This document shows, piece by piece, positions 1 through 11,478 of a DNA stretch of 64,000 bases; within the stretch, counting starts at the first letter, position 1; each line of letters begins with the position of its first letter. Both the position numbers and the translations under genes were made by a program. The notes beneath the pieces are model-generated. The model saw nothing but the letters and a program-made list of their open reading frames with translations. It was not told the DNA's origin and ran no database searches. The stretch is from Nymphaea colorata. Taxonomy: Eukaryota > Streptophyta > Magnoliopsida > Nymphaeales > Nymphaeaceae. Location: contig NC_045138.2 in NCBI RefSeq assembly GCF_008831285.2, forward strand, positions 18,447,934 to 18,511,933, written 5' to 3'.

Positions 1-173
1 CTAATCGTTTCATAAAAGATATGACTTAACAAATTTGCATGAGCCAGATGGATAAGAATGTGATGACATTACCAAATCCGATCTAATTTTTCTTTTCCAC
101 ACTATTCTAAGGACTCTAATGATACTAAATTATTTGGGGAGTTGTTTGTTTACATATTTGTGCAAATTGACAG

Positions 174-2292
174 GAGGGGATGGCGGTTGGAAGAAGCTTT
201 GCCATGTTTAAGAACTATCAGATTGATGGAAACAAAGAAATGATAGCTTTCGGGATGATGAACATTGTTGGGTCATGCACATCCTGCTATATAACCACAG
301 GTTTTCAGCTCTTTCCTCTCTCTGGCTGATGATGATGAAGCTAGTTTGTTTCTTTCAGATAAATGAAGTTGGCCTTAATCAGTGGCTCCCAGAATTTGCA
401 TTTTAGCTCTGATCTGTAACGAAGTGTCAATTGCATAACATTCTTCTGAACAATTTTCAGCACCATTTTCACGATCGGCGGTGAACTTCAACGCCGGCTG
501 TAAGACTGCAACTTCCAACATTGTGATGGCAACTGCTGTTATGGTCACGCTGCTCTTGCTGACTCCATTGTTCTACTACACCCCCCTTGTTGTCCTCTCC
601 GCCATCATCACTGCTGCAATGCTTGGCCTCATTGATTACAAGGCTGCCATCCATCTCTGGAAGGTTGACAAAGCCGATTTCATCGTTTGCATCGTCGCCT
701 TTCTTGGTGTTGTCCTTCGGAGCGTAGAGGTTGGCCTTATCATTGCGGTACGTTCTCTGATCATTTACAAAACTCTAAGCAGCATGTACTTGTAATGATG
801 ATGACACTGTGTTGTTCTCTTCGCAGGTTGCTATATCTGTGCTTAGACTTGTTCTTTTCATTGCAAGACCCCGAACTTCAGTTCTCGGGAAAATCACAGA
901 TTCTGTAGGGATCTACAGAAGTGTCAGCCAATACCCGACTGCCACTCGCATTCCCGGCATTCTTGTTCTTCAAATTGATTCACCAATGTACTTTGCAAAT
1001 GCAGGCTATCTGAGAGAAAGGTTATCCTTCTTGCCATGGTTCAGAGTCGCATTCTACATGTAATGAATGTCGCTCACAATTTCTGAAAATTGACCCTCGT
1101 TGTATTCTCTGCTTTCACAGGATCTTAAGGTGGATGGATGAGGAAGAGGATAGGCTTAAAGCTTCTGAGGAGGACACTCTCCAATATGTGATCCTTGACA
1201 TGACTGGTAAGACTGTTCATGGCAATTGATGTTTTTCATAGTGTCATAGGTCATGTTGATATGCAGTGTGACTCGACTTGAATCAACATAGAGTTCCATG
1301 CGCTGTGTCACGGCGACGTAGCTCTAAAAGAAGTACCTGTTGTTCAGTGTCGAGGATAAAAAGTTGAGTTGAAAACCCATGAGAGCCACTGCTGCACAAG
1401 ATAGACTCTCGGGGTGAGGTTACTAGTTTCTGGCTTTTATGTTGCTCATGGTGCCTGTAAGCCTCACTGCTTAGGAGAAGTTTTCTTAAATAAGAAAGGA
1501 AAGGATATAGTAGTACTAACCTCTGTTTAACTGGGTGTTGTTCTTCACTAACTGGCTGAGTGTTACATTACAGCGGTGGGAGGCATTGATACCAGTGGGA
1601 TAAGCTTGCTACAAGAGACCAGAAGGAACATGGAAAGGAGGGGACTGAAGGTGAGGACTCGATGCTTTCCAGATTTCAGTTTTTCCGAATGTTATATAGT
1701 TGTTTAAAGTTTAGCAAGCATAAATTGCTTTACACAAATACCATTTGCATAAGCAAAAATAATAAAGATAAGCGTTTTTCTCCCCATTGGTTGTTGCCAT
1801 GGCAAACATGGACTTGTGTTTAGGAGTACTGCAGCACCTACCAAATCCTCATTCTGTTCACTTTTGGTTTGACATAGAAAGGATAATCTAATATAGAGTT
1901 AGATTTGGATTAGGAGACTTTACTCCATGACAAGCGCCTCATTTATTCAGATATGGTGATGGCTACATCTATAACACACCATTTAAGTTCCTATTTGTGA
2001 CAGAACCACTTGGTAATCTAAAAAGGATAGCATGATATTAGATGATAGCTAGGAATAACTAACGATCTTGATTCCCATCCTATGATTTGTGCAGCTTGCA
2101 TTAGCAAACCCCGGAACAGATGTAATGGTGAAATTGGTGAAGTCTGAATTTGTCGATTCCCTTGGCCAAGAGTGGATATTTCTCACAGTGGAAGAAGCGG
2201 TCGATGCTTGCAAGTTTATGTTCCACACTTACAAATCAGACATCCCCAACTTAACCACCATGGACATAATTGATGCTCAAGCCAACGTTTAA
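174..2292 (+). CDS. SULTR3: SULTR3-type sulfate/anion transporter, copy 1 (3' part; 5' exons lie outside the window)
   Basis: C-terminal half of a SLC26/SulP family proton-coupled anion transporter of the plant SULTR3 clade. Visible exons: 174-300, 461-747, 827-1020, 1121-1206, 1574-1650 and 2095-2292 (stop TAA); all junctions are GT-AG and the frame stays open, giving 322 residues. The first visible exon starts with [20 protein letters not shown], a hallmark of the family's membrane domain, followed by [13 protein letters not shown] and then the cytoplasmic STAS domain from about 827 on ([30 protein letters not shown]). Bases 1-173 are the end of the preceding intron. Compared with copy 2, the exon at 827 carries one extra codon (DSVGIYRS versus DSEIYRS) and the intron at 748-826 is only 79 bp, against 269 bp. 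SULTR3 members carry sulfate or phosphate at plasma or plastid membranes; the substrate here cannot be read. No disabling mutation is seen. Confidence 0.9.
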
Positions 2293-5200
2293 TGGAGCAA
2301 AAATTTGCCGTGAATAGCTCATGATGTGTGGCAGCAGTAAGCGCTGTGGCATCAGATGCAGTGTCACTGGAGATTTCCCAAATTTGCTTGAAATTTTTGA
2401 AGGTGAAGCAGGCATGCCACAAGCAACTTCACACTAATTAGGTGGAGGTTGTTAGATCCACATGCTTTTCGTTATATGTGCGAAGGCAGATTTATTTAGC
2501 CAATGTGTCAACTACTGCATACAATAAGTGTAAATTCCCTAAAATTTTCATGATTTTTTTTTAATGCTTATCGTCTTGCTGTCCAACAGCATCCATGGAG
2601 TTGGAAATTTGTAGGCCAATTATCAAACATGGAAATGATTGCTACAGCAATGCATCTCCAGTGCCCATTTTGCCAAGAATCAAACAGGTCTAATGGCAAT
2701 CAACATCCGTTTATCTCTTTGTTAAAGGAATACTGCTCTATCAAACATATAGCTTCACGTCTATGGACAAGAAGACAAGAAAATCAGCTTGCATGGAATT
2801 AACAGTGACAAATGCTGTCCACCGGCTCCATGAAAAGAGAAGGAAAGCAGTAGTTTCAGAAATGTCTTAGATAAGCTCAAAATAAGCTCTAATTGTGAAT
2901 CCAAAACGAAGTATAACAATCTCAGAACGGTCAATAGTTGATCATTTGGAAAAAACCGTCTCTTTGGCATTTGGTCTACTAGATCTGAATAAATTTCCAA
3001 AACTTCTCTACCAAAATGTGGTTATCTACTTCATTTGCAGATCAAGACCCGTCAAACTTGTATCTTGCTGCTGTCTTGGGAATGAACCTTGCCTTTTCTG
3101 GAAGAACACCTCAGCAGAATGTAGCTTTCTTGTCGATGATTTCTTTCCTTGTCTACAGTATGCTGGTTATAGGACAATTAATATTCTGCTTTCTAGTTGG
3201 GTTTCCTTCTTCAAAGGATGAACTCCTATATAAATCTGGTGGTCTTATTGCCTGAAGTGGAAAGAAGAAAACCATTGCTTTCCTTTGGATGTAAACTTCA
3301 GTACCAAACCAAAGGAATGCCTGAGATGAAAAGCAGAAAGTATTCTGTTTTTTGAAGCATCATTACCTTAGAAACAAGAAAGACAATCAAAGGGTAACAA
3401 TATATACCAGAAAATTCACAGTGATAAGTAATATACAGCAAACTATTCAGCAACATTCAAGCATGTGAAATCTTTTAAAGGCATAATGGGGAGTCAAAAA
3501 CTCATCAGTTGCAAGAATTCTGAGATATCTACTGAGGAGCCACCGGAGCTTCTTTTCTTCTATAAAAAGCAGAACCATGCTGACTGCAATAAGAAAAAAT
3601 AAACAAAAACTATTTGACAGGAAAGAGGAAGAGTAACAGGGGATTCCAAATCCGTGGTGTGTGGGTTGCTGTTAAAGATGTGCAGAAGGGCGAAAGTAAC
3701 GGATATCAGTAGATACTGCATTGGAAGCAGTCATGTATCCTAGGTACGTGAATCTTTTTCAAATGGTTCAGTTTAGGAAGATGCTCAAAAATATTCTTTG
3801 AAAGCAAATACCTTTAATTCTACAGGAATTTTTCGACCTGAATCTTTTAAGCCATCTTCCTCCATCCTCATCTTCCCATTCTTTCGTCATCTACTTTTTG
3901 AAGCACCGAGTAAAAATAACAATATAATAACTAGTTCGCAGCAGTAACAAGAAAAGATACACTCTCAAGAAAAATGACTATTACGAAACATATGCATAAC
4001 AGATTGATACCAATCTCAAGAACAGAAATACGACATCATCCCCCGAATTATAATATAAGAGAACAACTGCCCACAAGATATTAACAACAAAATTTTGCTG
4101 ATCTTTTGCCCATTTGTAATAATTTCCACAAAACAATCAAGAAAAACACGCCAACATAATTATTTGAAAAAGGAACCTCGGCAAAAAAACAGACAGAAAA
4201 CAGAGAGTCACAACCTAAATGCAGCAGAGCTAAAAACTAATTAAAGGAATCAAGTCACTAACCGACCTGGCCCATTTGCGTCTTGACTCTTAGAGATAGT
4301 GCAATATTCCGGTTGCAAATGGGTTGATCTAAAGCATTAATTTAAATACATTTTGGGTCAAGTTGGTTACAGACAAATTCCCCATGACCCTTGCACCTGA
4401 GAGCCGATCCAATTGCAACCCTAATACTAATATCTTCCTGGAAGCAAAACTTCTTGAGTTGAAATCTTAAATGGCATCTTTTTTTTTTCGCTGCCGCTTC
4501 GCTCTGCACTACATCTTCCCTGTAACACATTAAAAGGCAGGAAATGGGCATACACATTGCAGATATTGCGTCAAAATTGGAACTTCACACTGGGAATACT
4601 TGTAGGAGCCAATCATGCTCGATGTCTTATTTTCTTACAATTGCATTTGTTAGAATTAATTAAAGTTTCAAATGTTTACTAAATCCAAATACAGTTTGAT
4701 CTTTCAAATGTTCGTCAAATTTCACATGTTTATTAATCTTCGTTTGGAAATCGAGTTTGGTGTTGACAGTACGGGGAAAACCGGTAGGAACCAATGTTTG
4801 ATAGCTGCGTGTGACGTAAGGACCAACGTAAGTAATGGAGGGCGCTATGCAGGGAAGGTGGATTCCTCGGTGATTACCTCCAAAACAAGGTTTCGTGGCT
4901 TACTTGCACTCAACTTTCACCAACCACCGCAAGTGAAGGGCCCAAACCACAAACCCACGTTATCCAGTTTCCTCTGGACTAAGTTGAGACTCAATCGAAT
5001 TAAATGATCACTTATACATACCGACATCGCCGGAGGTAATTCCGGAGCTGAGCCACGCCGGCGGCTTGGCACCTTGTACTGATCGGGCTTGATGTATAAA
5101 ATGGAACTGAGTTTTTGTAGAGATTTCTTTTGCGTGTTCTGAAAATACTCAAAACTGCAATATCTTATGATATTGTTTTGTGTTTAATAATGAACGCGAA

Positions 5201-5772
5201 ACATAATTAGAACATTTTTCAACATGTTAGAGAAAAAATTGCAAGGAGCCAAGCATCGGGTAGTAACATATTGCCGCTTCAAGTTTTGAAGCTCAACAGA
5301 CCAGCCCTTAATGGAGAGGAAATGACGGCCCCTTCTCCTCCTTTTTTTCTGGCAGGGAGGGGCCGACAGACGAGACGCGACAGCCTTCCCTCATTCTTTC
5401 CCCCTAATAGGAAGGCCCGTTGTTCCTCCCCCTTCTGTATTTGTGATGGAAGGGAAGAGAAGCTGTCGCCGACGGCGCTTTTACCCCGTTTTCCGGTAGG
5501 GAGGGCCCAGCCACCCTCCCTAGTTCCTCCTTCCCCTCCAAAGAGGGCCCCGTCAACCTCCCCTTCTCCCGGTTCCTTCCCTTTCCAAAACCAATGAAAA
5601 CGTAAAACACGTCATGTAATAATGGCGCAGGGCCCCGTCAAAAGGACGACATCAACAGCTCCGGCACACAGAGGTTGGAGCACCAGCATCCACATTCCAC
5701 GTATGCTCGTATGGGACCCCATGGTGGAAAGCAAGCCTCACAGTGAACCAGGAAAATGACTCCTTCTCGCAC
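2293..5772. other. Spacer between the two SULTR3 genes, partly duplicated 3' flank
   Basis: No gene is supported here. The first 2 kb is the 3' flank of SULTR copy 1 and has a diverged counterpart after copy 2: for example AGTGCCCATTTT at about 2658 and 14050, GATGTGCAGAAGGGC at about 3678 and 14771, and AACAATCAAGAAAAA at about 4133 and 14926. An open frame at 3016-3255 has no recognisable family and I do not call it a gene. From about 5300 the sequence becomes C/T-rich and GC-rich and leads into the promoter of SULTR copy 2. Confidence 0.6.
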
Positions 5773-5778
5773 TATAAG
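5773..5778 (+). promoter_or_regulatory. Candidate TATA box of SULTR3 copy 2
   Basis: TATAAG in a GC-rich context, 115 bases before the ATG at 5893. Spacing would give a 5' UTR of roughly 85 bases. Assigned from position and sequence only. Confidence 0.4.
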
Positions 5779-5892
5779 ATGGAGGCCAGGGTTCCTTCCC
5801 CACCACATGCCACCATCCTCGCTTGCCTGCCGGCACTGCCGCGGTAGAGGGGTACCGTCGCCGGCCGGAATTACTTAGCTTTTCACCCTGAG

Positions 5893-8800
5893 ATGGACAA
5901 TGCTGACGGAACGGAGTGCGCATGTCGGGTGTCGGTGCCACCGCCGGAGCCTTTCTTCGAAGCGATGAAAGCGTTGTTAAAGGAAACGTTCTTCCCCGAC
6001 GACCCCCTACGCCGGTTTAAGGGGCAGTCGGCCGGCCGCAGAGCCGTTCTGGCGCTCCAGTATGTCTTCCCCATATTGGAGTGGGCGCCGACGTACACGA
6101 AGGAGTTTCTGAGGTCGGACCTGATCGCCGGAATCACCATCGCCAGTCTCGCCATTCCGCAGGGCATCAGCTACGCCAAGCTCGCCAACATACCTCCCAT
6201 CTACGGCCTCTGTATGTTCTCTTCCCTCTCTTGGTCGCTTAAGCCATCCTGCCGACATTTTATTTCTTGTCGATCCCATCATCTGGTTGCAGTCACCATA
6301 ACCGTCGCCATAGTGATGGCTTCTTTTGCGTTCAGCATCGATGAGAAAATAAGTTTAGTTTATGAATTAATTCCTTGTCTTAGCTGGCTTTGGCTTTGGG
6401 TGCAGACTCGAGCGTCGTGCCGCCGTTGATATATAGCTTAATGGGTAGCTCGAGGGACGTGGCAATAGGTACGGTGGCGGTGGCGTCGTTGCTGACGGCG
6501 TCGATGCTGGGGAAAGAGGTCTCGGCAGCGACGCAGCCGGGTCTCTACATGCGCCTGGCCTTCAGGTCTACCTTCTTCGCCGGAGTGTTCATGGCCGCCC
6601 TTGGATTTCTCAGGTGTGAACAGAAATCTTTCTGATTTACTTCTCATCATCTCTTAGATTGATTCTGATTAGCGGCCATCACATATATATATATACATAT
6701 ATATGGGGTGGTGTGGGCGCTTGGTCAGGCTGGGGTTCATGGTGGATTTCCTGTCGCATGCGACGATCGTGGGGTTCATGGCGGGGGCGGCGACTGTAGT
6801 CTCCCTGCAGCAGCTGAAGGACTTGCTGGGGCTGGAACGCTTCACCGACGAGACCGACCTCCTCGACGTCCTGCGTTCAGTCTTCTCCCAGATTCACCTG
6901 GTTAATCTCTCTCTCATTTTCTCTGCTTTTATTTTCTCAAAAGCGGACAAGAAATCTGCTGGGGGTTGTGTAAACGAGGTGAATACAACAGAAAAAAAAC
7001 ATGGCAGGTTATGAAACGTGGGTATGGCTGAAAAGGCCAAGAACCGTGTCGATGCGGGGGCCCTGGATACAGTGGCTGTATTTTTCTTATTTTTAGATAT
7101 GTTTTAATATTTTACGTATCTTTTATATATAATATATTAGTTTTTATTTAATAGTATATTTTGTAAATGTAAGCAATGAATATATGTGTTTATGTAGTTA
7201 AAATTATATATATGTGTGTGTGTGTGTGTGAGTGAGTGAGTGAGATTTTTTTAACTTGGCTCTGTAATTGACGTCACACTCGTACCTACATCCATGCCCG
7301 TCTGAAATAGATGGCTTCTTTGATAGATAATGCTCAAATGGGTGGTTGTGAGTGAGAGGGGGAGAGACAGAGAGAAAGCAGATTTCTTTGATCAGAAGTT
7401 GTTTAATTGATGGTGAAGAACTATTGTGTTTGTTGATTTTGTTGCTTCTCCTTTGCAGTGGAGATGGCAGAGCGCGGTCTTTGGCTGTTCCTTCCTAGTC
7501 TTCCTCCTCCTCATCCGCTACATAGTAAGCTTCATACGGTGAACTAAAAAATCAATCAAAATATTTGTCTCATCCTTTGTCAATTTCCATATCTCAGGTT
7601 GCAATCTTCTTACATTGTTTAACGCTGAGCACCCTTCATCTTATGTTTATTTCCCAAATATTTTTCTTAAATGGAAAAGTATGTAATATTATTTTTATTG
7701 GGAGTTAATCATTCTTAGGAAACTGTCTCGTTTGCCCCTAATTTTCACTTTCTTTCATGTTTTCCTCACAATGGGATCATTCTTTGGAAACATTGTCAAA
7801 TTAGATCCCGAATTAAGCTTCCGTTTGCTGAATAAACAAGAACGTTTAGCTGAAAGGAACGTAACAAATTTTGGCATGGAGGTAACATCTGAAAAATCTA
7901 AAGCATGTCTTTATTTGTTGATTGACTGAGTTTTTCTTAGATCATCATCATCGTCAGCTCAATCATCATCTCCAATTGTTCTACCAACCAGCAAGTCTTC
8001 CATCTTAATTTCATTGTTCCCTTTACCATAAACAAGAGAAAGAGACAGATGCTTTCTTTTCATTTGGTCAGAAAGAAAGAAGAGTAGTACAGATCTGCTT
8101 CTGCTTGTTGTTCATAATTCGAACATACTGAATTACTAACTAATCTCTCTCTTTGAATTCCTGTGGCAGAGCAAGAAAAAGCCGAGACTGTTCTGGATGT
8201 CAGCCATGGCTCCACTGACCTCAGTCATACTTGGAACCCTTCTTTCCTACCTCACCCACGCCGACGAACACGGTATCCAAGTGGTAAGGGACTTTTCCTA
8301 TTTCTTTTCACATGAAAAAGAACGAGTTTTCTCACCTTCCCAATTATGCCCCTTTGAGTTGATAGTTAGTCTTCTGTTGTTGCGGGCATTCTCACATTTG
8401 GGCCAAGGCATTTTAGTCATTAACAGCCCCGACCATTCACTTGAGTGCTTGGGCCGTGCATGCAGTCTCTCCCGTCCATTGTTTGACAAAAATGAAAAGA
8501 AAAAACAATACTGCTATTGCTGGTAACCCCAAAAGAATTTGGCATGCAAGAGTGAGGTCAATCCGAGCTTTAAAAATAAAAAATAATAATTGGAATGACA
8601 CTCGATCATATATAGCTTTACAATGAGAATTATATATATAACAGCACAAATATTTTAAAATACTACTATAAAATAAAATAACATTGAAGGGCTCCACTGG
8701 TCCGTATGTGACTCCGCTTTTGGGTGGGGTCAACAAATTTTAGACTTAGACTGACAACGCTGCTGCTGCCTGTTGCCAAACATCTCCTCAAGTGTCGCTC

Positions 8801-11447
8801 CGAGCGCATGCCGCCGTAGCCATTAGTGAACAAATGGTGTCGAGAATTATCTTTAATCCTGCTACTAATACTAAATTGTTTGAAACTTGACAGAAAATTA
8901 GGTAGCTAGGTTCTCTGATGTCACTACGTTAAACAACATAATATGGTAAGCTCGTAAGTATCACTAATTGTATTTTTTTCGACATATAATGCTAATGCTA
9001 ATTGAGATGAAACCTATGGTATGCCACATAAGATAGAATAACATTGTTTCTGAGGGGTTGTTTGGTAGCAGTGACACTATTTCATGAATTTGTTTTAAAA
9101 ATTGAGGTAGATTCATGAAACACAAGAATAAATATAAATCTTTAGAGCTAATTCACCAAATGATTTCTGAACATAACTATATATGGTTCCAAAGGTATGA
9201 ATGGTATAGGTAAATAGTTTGCTAGTGTCACATCATTTCCATTATTTATCAAGTTGGCCTAGTGTGGAATTTGAGTCTCCCTATTTATGATAGCAAGGGC
9301 AATCTAAGTAAGGAACAATTTTCGTAGCTCAAACTGCGATTGTGGTTTTGGTTTTGTTGGCTGGGTGAATTTGATAGAATGTCAATGGATCAGATTTGAA
9401 TTAGATATATACACTTTTTTGAATGTTCACTTTCAGCTTTGAATACAAATAAGAACAAAAAGCCATTTCCGAATCCAAAATCTGATTTCACAATTTGAAT
9501 TTGATTTTTACGTTAACACATGAATCCAAATCTGAATTTTGAATCAAATCTGATCGATTTTTAAAATGTAAGAGCATTGAATATATGATATTTATTTAAA
9601 ACTAAGTCTGATATCAGTCCGAATCTGGTTGGATGTTGTTCCTTAAATCAGAATCCATTCTGATTTCTTAATTGGCCATCAATTTTTTTTTTCATATCGA
9701 TTTTTCTTTAAACAGTTCAGTCGGACCCATCGAATATATGGGTACAACAATTATTGGAGAAAAACTTGAGTGAACATATTCTGTACCTAAATCATGTGAT
9801 CTGCCTAAGTAACCATGTCGGTATGTGGGTACGACAATACGTGTGATCTGCCTAGTCGGTATGTGGGTACAAACACGGGTACACGATTACAACCAGCTAT
9901 TGTTGGTATGTGGGTACGGCAACATGTGTGATCTGCCCAAGTAATCGTGTCGGTATGTGGGTACAGATTACAACCCGTTATAGATATTTAAAATCAGTAT
10001 CCCATTAGGGTACATATGAAATTGTCCATGTGCTAAGAAATGACAATAGCAGTGGTGGAGTGACAAATTTTTTACTTCAAAAAATTAATTATTGATGGGC
10101 ACCCATATGTCAATAAGCAAATGACTAGGTAAATAGTTATGAGGCAGTTTTAGTATGCAAACAAGCAACTTTTATGGGCAATTACCAAGAGCACCACCTA
10201 CTGCCATTCTCATTTGTCAAAAATCAGGTCTACCACTGAGATAGAATGAGATGCACAAATTGAAAATGATACATGTGGAGATACAGATTCCAACAATGTT
10301 CCATCCAAGCAGTTAATGAACATGTACAAGCATACGCTATTCCATTATTATAAACAAGAAAGACATTCTTCAAAACTAGCATACGTTATTCCATTATTTT
10401 AACTGTCTTTAAGATGATTCTTATTTATTTTGCTTTTTGCAGATTGGGACCCTCCAGAAAGGAGTGAATCCACCATCCATTAGCGAGCTAACGTTCTCGT
10501 CTCAGTACTTGGGCCTCACCGTTAAGACCGGGATCGTGATCGGCATCGTTGCCCTTGCCGTAGGTTTCCCTCCCCTTCTAACGAAGCTTCTCTTTGTTGC
10601 TTCCACCGTTTGATACCATGCTGCTAATTTTAGCTTGTGAAATGAGAGAACTTTCGTCCAAATCTGCTACTCCTGATGTATCTGAACAAGCAGGACTCTG
10701 GTTTGGATTTGAATTGGATCGGGATCTGGATTTACGTGAGATACGGATGGAGTGAAAAGAATGTAAATGGTCATTTTACGTGGACCAAACCCAAGTAAGT
10801 TTGAGAGGAATTTCAGTAGCTAGCTAGAAGTTTGATCTTGGTATATTCTATTAGTAATAAACTTTGCACTCGGCACCGCCTCTTGCATTCAAATCCATAA
10901 CAAATCCAATTTCATAAAACACTATGGAGATGTTTGGTATAAGGTACTGGTGTTTCCTGAGGCAAATTCATGGAACACCCATAATACAAAAATGAAGCAT
11001 CAGATTCTACAAGTTCTTGTACGGTGACGTGCAGTTCCATTCGGATCTAGATTGATAACTTTACATGGACATAACAAAGAAGGTAAGAAAGAACGCGGTT
11101 TGAGGGGCCTATACAGGCGGATTTCACTAGACGGTAAGGCACTAGTTCCATAAAAGATATGACTTAGCAAGCTGCATCAGCCAGATGTATAAGAACGTTT
11201 TGACATGAGTAAATCCAATCTTATTTTCGTTCTCATAGTATTCTCAGGAGTCTAATGATATTTAATTCGTTTTGCCGCTTGATAGTTTACATATTCTGGG
11301 AAATTGACAGGAGGGGATTGCAATTGGGAGAACCTTTGCGATGTTTAAGAACTATCAGATTGACGGAAACAAGGAAATGATAGCTTTTGGGACGATGAAC
11401 ATTGTTGGGTCATGTACTTCCTGTTATATAACCACAGGTGTTCACCC

Positions 11448-11478
<31 letters not shown>

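Noticed and set aside
3016-3255. 79-codon open frame in the SULTR spacer reading DQDPSNLYLAAVLGMNLAFS
   Set aside because: It looks protein-like but matches no family I know, has no supporting exon structure and is no longer than chance allows.
5271-5610. Proline/arginine-rich open frames on both strands upstream of SULTR3 copy 2
   Set aside because: They come from a C/T-rich GC-rich promoter or UTR tract; composition explains them.
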